A stretch of 7,389 nt of DNA from Kiritimatiellia bacterium (GTDB lineage: Bacteria; Verrucomicrobiota; Kiritimatiellia; JAAZAB01). Below, piece after piece: positions 1 through 7,284 of this stretch; the first letter of the stretch is position 1; each line of letters starts with the position of its first letter. The notes under the pieces are model-generated. The model was not told the DNA's origin. It saw nothing but the letters and a program-made list of their open reading frames with translations, and ran no database searches. The DNA lies in assembly GCA_018400335.1 (NCBI GenBank), contig JAGYMT010000074.1:1-7389 (forward strand), read 5' to 3'. Both the position numbers and the translations under genes were made by a program.

Positions 1-294
1 ATTTGCGCTGCTGTCATTCTGGGTGTCATGCGGGCAATCGGGGAAACGATGGTGGTGTGGATGGCGTCTGGTAATGCGGCCCAGATTCCAACGCCGTGGT
101 TCAACTATCTTCAGCCGGTGCGCACTCTTACGGCCACGATCGCGGGCGACATGGGCGAGGCGGATCACGTGACAGGATCATCCCGCTATCATGTTCTTTT
201 TGCGATGGCGCTTTGTCTTTTGATTATATCATTTCTGATGAATCTGGCCAGCGAGTTCTTCGTGAGGCGGACAATGAGGCGAAGGGGAAGGTGA
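1..294 (+). CDS. pstC: PstC, phosphate ABC transporter permease (3' part only)
   Basis: Partial gene: the reading frame is open from base 1 and ends at TGA 292-294, giving the last 97 residues. PstC is one of the two membrane permeases of the high-affinity phosphate importer PstSCAB and pairs with PstA in the inner membrane. Visible signs are the end of the permease core with RAIGETMVVWMASGN (residues 11-25 of this fragment), which matches the conserved PstC segment after the EAA loop. A hydrophobic final helix follows at about residues 65-87, then a basic cytoplasmic tail (RRTMRRRGR). The order pstC-pstA-pstB-phoU supports the call. pstA starts 1 bp after the stop, so translation is probably coupled. 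The amino-terminal two thirds lie outside the window. Confidence 0.93.
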   Translation: MCAAVILGVMRAIGETMVVWMASGNAAQIPTPWFNYLQPVRTLTATIAGDMGEADHVTGSSRYHVLFAMALCLLIISFLMNLASEFFVRRTMRRRGR

Positions 295-295
295 T

Positions 296-1645
296 ATGCG
301 GATCTCCACGAGAAAACTTTTGGATAGGTCGTTCTCGGGAATGGGCTATTTTTCCATAATCCTGATGGCGGCAGCCCTGATCGTGATTCTGGGACCCATC
401 TTCGTGCGGGGGATCGGTGCGTTCTGCTTCCAGGCTACCATCGAACATCGCCGCTTGATGCGCGATAAGTTCGATCGCGGCGGGGGCGAGGAACTCGACC
501 GTGAGCTGCGGACGGCGGAGGAAGCCAGGGCGCCGGCGTTCGCTATGCTCAAGGAGTTCGATGCCGAGCTGTCGAACATGCCCGGCGCAAAACGAAGGCA
601 GTATCGCTCCGAACTTGAAGATCTGAAGAAAGCGGTGAGACGGCTTCTCGGTCCCATCCCCGGTGACTCCATTCCTGTTCTTCCGCGTTTTCAATATGGG
701 CAGACAAGATGGGATCGGTCATCAACAGCCCTGCACGAACTTATGTATACACTGGAATGGGACTATTCCGATCCGGATAAGATGGGGGTGAAGATATATA
801 AGCCGCGGGTCGAGGTGTTCAAAGGAACCCGGCTGGAGCCGCTGTTCGATTATGTTGAGACAAATATTGAAGCAATGCTGATTCCTCGCCCCACCTTCTA
901 CTGGCGCTTCCTGACGGACAAGTCTCTCGATGCCCACTTCTTCGGCGGCATTTGGCCCGAAGTCCTCGGGACATTGTACCTGGCCATTGGAGCGATGCTG
1001 TTCGCGGTTCCCATGGGCGTGCTGGCGGCCATATATCTGTGCGAATACGCGGTGGAAACCAGGCTTGTCGGGCTCATCAGAACGTGCGTGAGCACACTCG
1101 CCGGAGTGCCCAGCATCGTCTTCGGGCTCTTCGGGCTCGCATTCTTCATAAACACCGTGAGAGTCTCATCCTCCAAAAGCGTTCTGGCCGGCTCGCTCAC
1201 GCTGGCTCTGCTGGTTCTTCCAACGATCATAAGGGCGGCAGAGGAGGCGATCAAGGCCGTGCCTCACACCTACAAGGAGGCTGCGCTGAGCCTTGGCGCG
1301 GGGAAATGGCACGCCGTGAGATCTGTTATTCTGCCCTCAGCCTTACCCGGAATCATTACTGGAGTTATTATCAGCATGGGACGGGCCGCGGGTGAGACCG
1401 CCCCGATAATTTTCACGGCCGCTGTCAGCGTGGGCCGTCCCTTGAAGCTATGGGAGACGCTCACTCAGCCCAGCCCGGCTCTGTCCTGGAACATATACAA
1501 TCTGTCCACGGAACACGAGGCGGTGGACCAGATAAGGCACGTTCAGTTCGGGATGGTGTTCACGCTTGTTGTGCTTGTTCTGGTTCTCAACCTTGGCGCC
1601 ATAATTATGAGGGCTCGAATATCAAAAAAACTGAAGGGGGCGTAA
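296..1645 (+). CDS. pstA: PstA, phosphate ABC transporter permease with large extra extracytoplasmic domain
   Basis: 449 residues; the second permease of PstSCAB. The start ATG at 296 lies 1 bp after the pstC stop and is preceded by a purine-rich GGGGAAGG ribosome site inside pstC. Residues 16-40 form a first membrane helix. Residues about 41-215 are a soluble, highly charged stretch, helical or coiled-coil-like at about 50-118 and rich in E, R and K. The permease core follows, beginning [19 protein letters not shown] (215-233). Hydrophobic helices lie at about 222-247, 258-285, 297-313, 350-375 and 418-440. The EAA loop that docks on PstB is at about 315-350 ([20 protein letters not shown]). 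Ordinary PstA is about 280 residues, so the extra length comes from the domain between helix 1 and the core. Long PstA forms are known, for example those with an N-terminal DUF3333 region, but I cannot assign this domain to a named family. It probably faces the periplasm. Confidence 0.95.
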   Translation: MRISTRKLLDRSFSGMGYFSIILMAAALIVILGPIFVRGIGAFCFQATIEHRRLMRDKFDRGGGEELDRELRTAEEARAPAFAMLKEFDAELSNMPGAKRRQYRSELEDLKKAVRRLLGPIPGDSIPVLPRFQYGQTRWDRSSTALHELMYTLEWDYSDPDKMGVKIYKPRVEVFKGTRLEPLFDYVETNIEAMLIPRPTFYWRFLTDKSLDAHFFGGIWPEVLGTLYLAIGAMLFAVPMGVLAAIYLCEYAVETRLVGLIRTCVSTLAGVPSIVFGLFGLAFFINTVRVSSSKSVLAGSLTLALLVLPTIIRAAEEAIKAVPHTYKEAALSLGAGKWHAVRSVILPSALPGIITGVIISMGRAAGETAPIIFTAAVSVGRPLKLWETLTQPSPALSWNIYNLSTEHEAVDQIRHVQFGMVFTLVVLVLVLNLGAIIMRARISKKLKGA

Positions 1646-2532
1646 TGACGGTTGGCAACAGCGCGGCGGGGGAAATTCTGAATACAACGGACACCGAGCC
1701 GGCTGATCCGGCGCGTCTCATGAAGAAGTTGGGAGTGCAAGCGCCCGATCGGGTGCGGCAGGCTTCGATAAGCTCGGTTTCACCTCATGTCGAAATGAAG
1801 GATTTTTCGGTGTTCTACGGAGAAAGTCAAGCTGTGCAAGGCGTGAATTTGCGTATTCCGAAGGGACTTGTTACCGCGATTATAGGGCCCAGCGGCTGCG
1901 GCAAGAGCACCATGCTGCGCGCAATCAATAGAATGAACGACCTGATACCGGACTGCCGCGCCGGAGGCGAGCTTCTCTTCAATGGAGAAAATGTTTACGG
2001 CCAGATGATTGATGTCGTGTCGCTGCGAAAAAGGGTCGGCATGGTGTTCCAGAAACCCAACCCGTTTCCCAAGACGATATACGATAACGTTGCATACGGC
2101 CCCCGCCTGCACTCGTCGCCCGGCAGGAAATTCCTTGACGGCATTGTCGAGCAGAGTTTGGAACGGGCCGCCCTGTGGGACGAGGTGAAAGACCGGTTGC
2201 ATGACAACGCACTGGGCTTATCCGGCGGTCAGCAGCAGCGGCTCTGTATTGCCAGGGCGTTGGCGGTTGATCCGGAAATTCTACTGATGGACGAGCCGAC
2301 CTCGGCGCTCGATCCCAAGGCTACGGCCCGCATTGAAGACTTGATTGACGAACTCAGGGGCGATTACACGTTCATAATAGTGACACACAACATGCAGCAG
2401 GCGGCGAGAGTGTCCGATGCGACTGCTTTCATGTATGAAGGTGTGCTGATAGAGTTCGGGCAGACCAGGGAACTGTTCACTAAGCCTGCCCGGAAACAGA
2501 CGGAGGACTACATAACCGGCCGGTTCGGCTGA
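1645..2532 (+). CDS. pstB: PstB, phosphate-importing ATPase
   Basis: 295 residues from ATG 1645, which shares one base with the pstA stop (TAATG) and follows a GAAGGGGG ribosome site. The frame stays open upstream to 1450, but that part lies inside pstA and is not expected to be translated. PstB is the cytoplasmic ATPase that powers phosphate import. Motifs are Walker [10 protein letters not shown] (81-89), Q-loop FQKPNPFP (135-142, Q136), signature LSGGQQQR (192-199), Walker B ILLMDEP (212-218, catalytic E217), D-loop SALD (220-223) and H-loop THN (H248 in 247-249). The phrase [20 protein letters not shown] is diagnostic of PstB among ABC ATPases. Usual PstB length is about 250-260. The excess is a polar N-terminal extension of about 45 residues with no motif I recognise; there is no in-frame ATG at its end that would clearly be a better start. 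Confidence 0.97.
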   Translation: MTVGNSAAGEILNTTDTEPADPARLMKKLGVQAPDRVRQASISSVSPHVEMKDFSVFYGESQAVQGVNLRIPKGLVTAIIGPSGCGKSTMLRAINRMNDLIPDCRAGGELLFNGENVYGQMIDVVSLRKRVGMVFQKPNPFPKTIYDNVAYGPRLHSSPGRKFLDGIVEQSLERAALWDEVKDRLHDNALGLSGGQQQRLCIARALAVDPEILLMDEPTSALDPKATARIEDLIDELRGDYTFIIVTHNMQQAARVSDATAFMYEGVLIEFGQTRELFTKPARKQTEDYITGRFG

Positions 2533-2551
2533 GAGTACGGGAGAAAGATAT

Positions 2552-3217
2552 ATGACAACTCATCTTCGCAGTGAAATGGAAAGCCTCAAGAACCGGATGC
2601 TGGCGCTCGCCGCTCTGGTCGAAAAGCACGTGGCGCTGGCGGTCAAGGCCGTTGACGGGCGGGACGAGAAGACCGCAATGGAAGTGATAGAAAAGGACGT
2701 CGATATTGATCGCGCGGAAGTGGCCGTGGAGGAGGAGTGTCTGAAGCTGCTGGCGTTGCACCAGCCCGTTGCCGTTGACCTGCGGTTCATCGTGGCTGTT
2801 CTGAAGCTTAATAACGATCTGGAGAGGATAGGGGACCTTGCCGTCAATATAGCTGAGCAGGCTGTGTTCCTCGTAAGGTTGCCCGATGTGCCCATTCCCT
2901 TCGATTTCAACGGCATGGCCTTGAAGACCCGCGAGATGCTGAACCGGAGCCTGGACGCCCTGGTTAACCACGATGTGGACGAGGCGAATGCCGTATGCGC
3001 ATCCGACGACGAGGTGGATACAATCAATCGCGGCATGTATGAGCAGGTGAAGATAGCCATGCGGAAGCACCCCGAACATATCGAAGCTCTGGTCCACCTG
3101 CTGTCCGTGTCAAGGCATCTCGAGCGGATAGCGGACCACGCCACGAATATAGCAGAGGACCTGATCTATCTCGTGGAGGGACGCATCGCCCGCCATATGC
3201 CGGATATTCCGCAATAG
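2552..3217 (+). CDS. phoU: PhoU, phosphate signalling and transport regulator
   Basis: 221 residues, close to the usual PhoU length of 215-240. It is an all-helical cytoplasmic protein made of two repeated three-helix bundles that bind metal clusters. Each repeat shows the signature ExxxDxxxN: ERIGDLAVN (91-99) and ERIADHATN (191-199). PhoU connects the PstSCAB transporter to the PhoR sensor kinase and restrains phosphate uptake when phosphate is plentiful. The ATG at 2552 has a GGGAGAAAG ribosome site and lies 19 bp after pstB, so it is the last gene of the operon. Its stop codon TAG touches the stop codon of hydA on the other strand with no base between. No PhoR or PhoB gene is seen here. 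Confidence 0.97.
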   Translation: MTTHLRSEMESLKNRMLALAALVEKHVALAVKAVDGRDEKTAMEVIEKDVDIDRAEVAVEEECLKLLALHQPVAVDLRFIVAVLKLNNDLERIGDLAVNIAEQAVFLVRLPDVPIPFDFNGMALKTREMLNRSLDALVNHDVDEANAVCASDDEVDTINRGMYEQVKIAMRKHPEHIEALVHLLSVSRHLERIADHATNIAEDLIYLVEGRIARHMPDIPQ

Positions 3218-5164
3218 CTATCCGATGAACTTCCCGCGCGCCGTGTACTTGGTGTGCAGGAAATGATGGCTCTTGTGTCCGCACGGACCGTCGGTCAGAT
3301 ATTCATTGTAAAGGCGCAAGACGGCCGGATTCTCGTGGCTCTTCCTCGCCTTTCCCGCCTTGCCGTATGCGGCATCTTCGGCATATATGGCTCTTGCCCT
3401 GGCCTCGCGTATTTCGGGCGTGGTCGGGATCGGCTGGCCGCCGCCGCCCAGGCATCCGCCGGGGCATGCCATGAATTCGATGAAGTGGCACTCGCTGAAC
3501 TTACCGCCCGCCTTGATATCCTCCATCACCTTCTTCGCATTGGCGGTTCCGTGCGCCACGCCGACCTTGACGGTCGCTCCCTTGATCCAGTTCCAGTCGG
3601 GAACCAGATGCTTGATGATATCAGGCACTGGTCCGGTAGTCTCGGGGAGCTTGAGCTCCACGTAGCGGCAGCCCTCGAAGCCGCGTACGGGTATGATGTC
3701 GGCGTGCTCGTAAATGTCCTCCACCTTCTTTCCCGTCACGAACTCCAGCACGGAGCGCAATGCGGCTTCCATCACGCCGCCGGTCGCGCCGAAGATCACG
3801 CCTGAGCCGCTCGCGGTTCCGAACGGATCGTCGAAGTCATCGTCAGGCATGTCCGGCAGGTTGATCCCGGCCTCGCGAATCATCTGCGCAAGCTCACGCG
3901 TGGTCAACCCGTAATCAACGTCCTTGAATCCGCTGTCCTGCATTTCGGGGCGGTTGCATTCGAACTTTTTCGCCGAGCACGGCATCAGGGCCACTGAAAC
4001 GATGCTGGCCGGGTCAATCTTGTTTAACCCGGCGTACCAAGTCTTGATCAGAGCTCCGAACATCTGCTGAGGACTCTTGCATGATGAAACGTGCGGAAGA
4101 TATTCAGGATAGAAATGTTCTATGTACTTCACCCAGCCCGGACTGCACGATGTGAACTGGGGCAGTGGCATGGACGCATCCTTCTCAACAAGGTTCTTGT
4201 ACAGCCGCAGGACCAGTTCGGTGCCCTCCTCGATGATCGTGAGGTCCGCCGTGAAATTGGTGTCGAACACCTTGTCGAAACCGCACCTGCGTAACGCCGT
4301 GTTCATCTTCCAAGTCATGGGCGTGCCCGGCTCCAGGCCGAATTCCTCGCCGATTCCCGCGCGCGGGCTCGGGGCGGTCTGGATCACGACGTGTTTCGTG
4401 GGGTCGTCTATAGCCGCCCAAACTTCGTCCGTCGGATCGTTGGCTCGCAGCGCGCCGGTGGGGCAGCGGTTGATGCACTGCCCGCAATTGATGCATATAA
4501 CCTCGCCGAGCGGCTTGTCCCTGTAAGTTGAAATCACGGTGTTGGCGCTGCGGCCCACGGCCTCGAGCACACCGACCTCCTGCAGATCAATGCACGTGCG
4601 TACGCACCTGCGGCACAGGACGCACTTATCCATGTCGCGTACGACTGAGTAGCTTGAGTTGTCAACCGTGTGTCTCGGCTTGTCCGGATGGCCGAACCGG
4701 AAGAAGTCCACCCCGTATTCCTTCGCAAGCGCCTGGAGCTCGCAGTTGTTGTTGCGCTGGCACGAATAACACTCGCCGTAGTGATCGGAGAGGAGCAGAT
4801 CTATGATATGCCGCCTTGCGCGGCGCACGCGCGAAGAATGCGTCTTGACGTTGATAGTCTCCGTTATGGGATATGCGCAGCTCGCCTGCAGGGTGCGCTG
4901 CCCTTCGACCTCGACCACGCACACGCGGCACACGCCTGCAACGCACAGGTCATCGTGATGGCATAGCGTGGGAATGTGGATTCCCAGTTCGCGGGCCGCT
5001 TCAAGTATCGTGGTCCCGAAGGGCACCTTCGCCTTGTTGTCGTCAATGGTAATGGAAACAAGGGCGCCGATAGCATCGGTGTCTTCCGGCGCTTGTACCG
5101 TCTGCGGGCGCTGGCTTACAGGCGCGCGGCAGGCGCCGTCCGCGCATGGATTGGCTTTTTTCAT
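3218..5164 (-). CDS. hydA: HydA, [FeFe] hydrogenase catalytic subunit (NAD(P)-linked multi-subunit type)
   Basis: 648 residues from ATG 5164, chosen because GGGAG sits 6 bp upstream; a TTG at 5194 overlapping the hydB stop would add 10 residues. Modules in order are: a plant-type [2Fe-2S] domain (C68, C79, C82, C96); a His-ligated [4Fe-4S] (H128, C132, C135, C141); two [4Fe-4S] clusters (C181/184/187/191 and C224/227/230/234); then the H-cluster domain from about 260. H-cluster motifs are L1 TSCSPGW (338-344), L2 MPCSAKKFE (394-402, C396) and L3 EFMACPGGCLGGGGQP (563-578, C567 and C571). FGATGGVMEAALR (458-470) is also typical. The small-subunit-like tail is fused at the end (RKSHENPAV, HTKYTARGKF). 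It would catalyse reversible H2 formation in the cytoplasm, with HydB and HydC delivering electrons. Oddities are the serine after the L1 cysteine and a 35-residue polar lead with two cysteines. HydE/F/G maturases are needed and are not in the window. Confidence 0.95.
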   Translation of the reverse strand: MKKANPCADGACRAPVSQRPQTVQAPEDTDAIGALVSITIDDNKAKVPFGTTILEAARELGIHIPTLCHHDDLCVAGVCRVCVVEVEGQRTLQASCAYPITETINVKTHSSRVRRARRHIIDLLLSDHYGECYSCQRNNNCELQALAKEYGVDFFRFGHPDKPRHTVDNSSYSVVRDMDKCVLCRRCVRTCIDLQEVGVLEAVGRSANTVISTYRDKPLGEVICINCGQCINRCPTGALRANDPTDEVWAAIDDPTKHVVIQTAPSPRAGIGEEFGLEPGTPMTWKMNTALRRCGFDKVFDTNFTADLTIIEEGTELVLRLYKNLVEKDASMPLPQFTSCSPGWVKYIEHFYPEYLPHVSSCKSPQQMFGALIKTWYAGLNKIDPASIVSVALMPCSAKKFECNRPEMQDSGFKDVDYGLTTRELAQMIREAGINLPDMPDDDFDDPFGTASGSGVIFGATGGVMEAALRSVLEFVTGKKVEDIYEHADIIPVRGFEGCRYVELKLPETTGPVPDIIKHLVPDWNWIKGATVKVGVAHGTANAKKVMEDIKAGGKFSECHFIEFMACPGGCLGGGGQPIPTTPEIREARARAIYAEDAAYGKAGKARKSHENPAVLRLYNEYLTDGPCGHKSHHFLHTKYTARGKFIG

Positions 5165-5170
5165 CGAATT

Positions 5171-5175
5171 CTCCC
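5171..5175 (-). promoter_or_regulatory. Ribosome binding site of hydA (decides start)
   Basis: GGGAG on the minus strand, 6 bp before ATG 5164, in the 26-bp gap after hydB. This supports ATG 5164 over the upstream TTG 5194, whose first base directly precedes the hydB stop (TTGA) and which lacks a clear ribosome site at good spacing. Confidence 0.7.
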
Positions 5176-5190
5176 GTGTGTTTGTAGGGT

Positions 5191-6369
5191 TCAAAGGGTT
5201 GAGCGACCCAGTATTTCATTTTCAAAATGCTTGACTATTGACAGGAACGCATTCGGACTGGATTGCCCCAGTCCGCACTTCGACGCCGCCTGCATTGTTT
5301 CACCGAGCGAGCATAGCTCATGCAGGTACTTGGCGGAACATTTGCCTTTTATGAGCATTTTCACACCATCGAGCAGTTTGACGTTGCCCAGCCTGCAAGG
5401 CGTGCACTGGCCGCAGGACTCGTCCACGAAGAATTCCAGAAAGTTCTCAGCCGCCTTGAGCAGGTCCCTGCCTTCTCCGAAGACAATAACCGATCCCCCG
5501 GTGGAGATGTCCTCGAAGCTGACTGCCCGCGAGAATTCGCTTTGGGGCACACAGTGCCCGGAGGCGCCTCCTATGACAACGGCTTTTGCGTTTGTCCCGC
5601 CGGATGCTTCCAGTATGGCGGAAATCGGCGTGCCAAGCGGAAACTCGTATACCCCCGGCCGCTCCACGTCTCCTGATATGCTGAGCATTTTCGGCCCCGC
5701 GGACTTTTCGGTTCCGACGGATTTGAACCATTCCAGACCCCGTGCGAAAATCGCGGCCGCCCACGCGAAAGTCTCTACGTTGTTGACAATGGTCGGCATG
5801 CCGTTGAACCCGGTGTTCACGGGGAAAGGCGGACGATTCCTCGCCTCGCCGCGGTGCCCCTCGAGACTCTCTATCAGCGCGGTTTCCTCGCCGCATACGT
5901 AGGCGCCTGATCCCATATGGATATGAATGTCAAATGAGAAGCCTTTCTTGCTGCGTATATCCTTGCCGAGCAGGCCCGATGCGTGGCGCGCCTTGATACG
6001 CTCTAGCAGCCCCTTCTTGAGATACGAGTATTCGCCGCGCAGGTAGATGATCCCCTCTTCGGCGCCGATCGCGTAGGCGGCGATTGTCATTCCCTCAAGC
6101 ACAAGGTCGGGCCACTCGGCGAGTATCACCCGGTCCTTGAACGTGCCCGGCTCGCCCTCGTCCGCATTGCAGACGACGTATTTCCTTTCGCCGGTGGCCG
6201 CGGCCGCCAGATTCCACTTGATACCCGTCGGGAAACCGGCTCCGCCGCGGCCCTTCATCCCCGAGTCGCGGATGGCCGTTATCACGCCGACACGTTCAAG
6301 CTTCAATGCGGCTTCCAACCCCTTGTCGAGAGGTATCTTTGCCATCGTCATTTCATTTTGTATTGTCAT
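5191..6369 (-). CDS. hydB: HydB, NuoF-like FMN/NAD(P)H-binding subunit of the hydrogenase
   Basis: 392 residues, homologous to the 51 kDa subunit of complex I (NuoF) and to HydB/HoxF. FMN and NAD(P)H sites are seen as GRGGAGFPTGIKW (40-52), CNADEGEPGTFKDR (67-80) and GSGAYVCGEETALIESLEG (153-171). An SLBB-type fold should follow at about 230-275. The [4Fe-4S] motif is ESCGQCTPCR (317-326: C319, C322, C325) with the fourth ligand C365 in SKCGLGQSSP. It exchanges electrons between NAD(P)H and the cluster chain to HydA. It has no N-terminal thioredoxin-like [2Fe-2S] domain and no C-terminal double [4Fe-4S] domain, both present in the roughly 600-residue bifurcating HydB. ATG 6369 overlaps the hydC stop as ATGA and a perfect AGGAGG lies 10 bp upstream. 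Internal ATGs at 6351 and 6345 are possible but less favoured. NADH against NADPH preference cannot be told from sequence. Confidence 0.92.
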   Translation of the reverse strand: MTIQNEMTMAKIPLDKGLEAALKLERVGVITAIRDSGMKGRGGAGFPTGIKWNLAAAATGERKYVVCNADEGEPGTFKDRVILAEWPDLVLEGMTIAAYAIGAEEGIIYLRGEYSYLKKGLLERIKARHASGLLGKDIRSKKGFSFDIHIHMGSGAYVCGEETALIESLEGHRGEARNRPPFPVNTGFNGMPTIVNNVETFAWAAAIFARGLEWFKSVGTEKSAGPKMLSISGDVERPGVYEFPLGTPISAILEASGGTNAKAVVIGGASGHCVPQSEFSRAVSFEDISTGGSVIVFGEGRDLLKAAENFLEFFVDESCGQCTPCRLGNVKLLDGVKMLIKGKCSAKYLHELCSLGETMQAASKCGLGQSSPNAFLSIVKHFENEILGRSTL

Positions 6370-6887
6370 ATTGTGTGAGCCTCCTCATTTTGCGCGGCGT
6401 GCGATCCGAAAGTTGTTTCAAAACCGGCAATGATGTCATGCACCATATCCGGCGTGACCCGCGTGAAGACCTGCTCGTTGATGAGCATTGCCGGGCCCTG
6501 GTCGCACATTCCTATGCAGTTGGCCCATTCGAGCGTGAACCGACCGTCGGGCGTGGTTTCGCCGAACTTGATGCCGAGATCATTTTCGAGTTGCCGCGCG
6601 ACGGCCTCTTTGCCGGCCATGTCGCAGCTGATCGTCTTGCAAAGGCGGATCACGAAACGCCCGTAATGCTTTTCCTTCAGAAATGTATAGAAAGTGACAA
6701 CTCCGTAGACTTCCACGGGATGAATCCCGAGCAGGTCCGCCAGCACCTGCATGGCGTAGTCGCCTATGTACTGGTCCCGCTTCTGGATATCCTGAAGTAT
6801 CGGGATTAAAGAGCTTCTCGTCGCGCCGTGTTTCTTGACCAAAGCGCGGACTTCCTGCTTGATCTTGTCTTGTCTGGTGTTAAGCAT
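6366..6887 (-). CDS. hydC: HydC, NuoE-like [2Fe-2S] thioredoxin-fold subunit of the hydrogenase
   Basis: 173 residues, a normal length for the 24 kDa (NuoE) subunit of complex I and for HydC/HndA. The N-terminal helical part runs to about residue 70 (including VYGVVTFYTFL, 60-70). The thioredoxin-like [2Fe-2S] domain follows, with ligands C83 and C88 (CKTISC) and C124 and C128 (CIGMCDQGP). It partners HydB in passing electrons from FMN. The last residues are polar (SHAAQNEEAHTI). The stop TGA at 6368-6366 overlaps the hydB start as ATGA. The ATG at 6887 lies 15 bp after the receiver gene, with GGAG about 10 bp upstream, so the four genes appear to be one transcript. By itself the protein could equally be a NuoE of another NAD-linked enzyme; the adjacent hydA makes the hydrogenase role the best reading. 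Confidence 0.92.
   Translation of the reverse strand: MLNTRQDKIKQEVRALVKKHGATRSSLIPILQDIQKRDQYIGDYAMQVLADLLGIHPVEVYGVVTFYTFLKEKHYGRFVIRLCKTISCDMAGKEAVARQLENDLGIKFGETTPDGRFTLEWANCIGMCDQGPAMLINEQVFTRVTPDMVHDIIAGFETTFGSHAAQNEEAHTI
6380..6385 (-). promoter_or_regulatory. Ribosome binding site of hydB
   Basis: A perfect AGGAGG on the minus strand lies inside the end of hydC, 10 bp before the hydB ATG at 6369. With the ATGA overlap it indicates coupled translation of hydC and hydB. Confidence 0.65.
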
Positions 6888-6902
6888 AACCTTGTGTCTC
6901 CG

Positions 6903-7274
6903 TTATTTTTTGAGAAATTCTTCAACCTTCTTCAGGAGCACGTCGGGCTTGACCGGCTTTTCTATGAAAGCGTTCACCGGCGTGATGGCATCGTTCGGAC
7001 CGTACTTGAGGCCGGTGGCCTTGGAAATGGCCGACATGATGATAATCGGTCTGGAGAAACCCTTGCGCCTGAGCTCCTGGGCTACAACAATGCCGTCATC
7101 GGGCTCTTCCATCATGATGTCCAGGATCATCAGGTCCACACATCCTTCCATGGCCGCCCGGATTCCGTCCTCCCGGTTCCCGGCTGAAGCCGTCTCATGG
7201 CCCGCCTGATCGAGAATCATGCTCAACGATTCGACGGTGTCCTGATCGTCATCAACTATTAGAATTTTTGCCAT
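6903..7274 (-). CDS. Stand-alone response-regulator receiver domain (CheY-like)
   Basis: 123 residues, a single receiver domain with no DNA-binding or enzymatic output domain. Visible sites are the acidic pair D8-D9 in ILIVDDD, phosphoacceptor D52 in LMILDIMM (48-55), switch S81 in IIIMSA and conserved K106 in IEKP. The stretch between S81 and K106 (SKATGLKYGPNDAITPVNAF) is a few residues longer than in CheY and lacks the usual GA-x-x-Y pattern, as in a receiver subfamily I cannot name. ATG 7274 is chosen because GGAG lies 6 bp upstream. The frame stays open to an ATG at 7334, but the extra 20 residues do not look like receiver sequence and run into the likely promoter. It is the first gene of the hydrogenase operon, 15 bp before hydC, so it probably relays a redox or metabolic signal linked to hydrogen metabolism. 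The cognate kinase and the target are not in the window. Confidence 0.9.
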   Translation of the reverse strand: MAKILIVDDDQDTVESLSMILDQAGHETASAGNREDGIRAAMEGCVDLMILDIMMEEPDDGIVVAQELRRKGFSRPIIIMSAISKATGLKYGPNDAITPVNAFIEKPVKPDVLLKKVEEFLKK

Positions 7275-7280
7275 AGCAAT

Positions 7281-7284
7281 CTCC
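7281..7284 (-). promoter_or_regulatory. Ribosome binding site of the receiver gene (decides start)
   Basis: GGAG on the minus strand, 6 bp before ATG 7274. It favours this start over the in-frame ATG at 7334 and gives a protein that begins directly at the first receiver strand (MAKILIVDDD). Confidence 0.7.

Noticed and set aside
1450..1644. Upstream in-frame extension of pstB to 1450
   Set aside because: It lies inside the end of pstA in another frame; the TAATG junction with a GAAGGGGG site marks 1645 as the start.
2480..3144. Overlapping minus-strand frames of 205 and 194 codons opposite phoU
   Set aside because: phoU on the plus strand has both family signatures and a normal length. The antisense translations are compositionally biased and have no recognisable feature.
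3201..3211. CGGA-TAT-TCCG hairpin at the end of phoU as an intrinsic terminator
   Set aside because: The four-pair stem is too weak and is not followed by a T-run on either strand.
5176..5200. Possible frameshift hiding a HydB C-terminal ferredoxin domain
   Set aside because: Only 26 bp separate the hydB stop and the hydA ATG, and no CxxCxxCxxxC motif appears in any frame there; the domain is truly absent.
4976..5902. Open frame of 308 codons on the plus strand across the hydA/hydB junction
   Set aside because: It is antisense to two genes with unmistakable cofactor motifs, its translation shows no domain or sensible composition, and such open antisense frames are common in GC-rich coding DNA.
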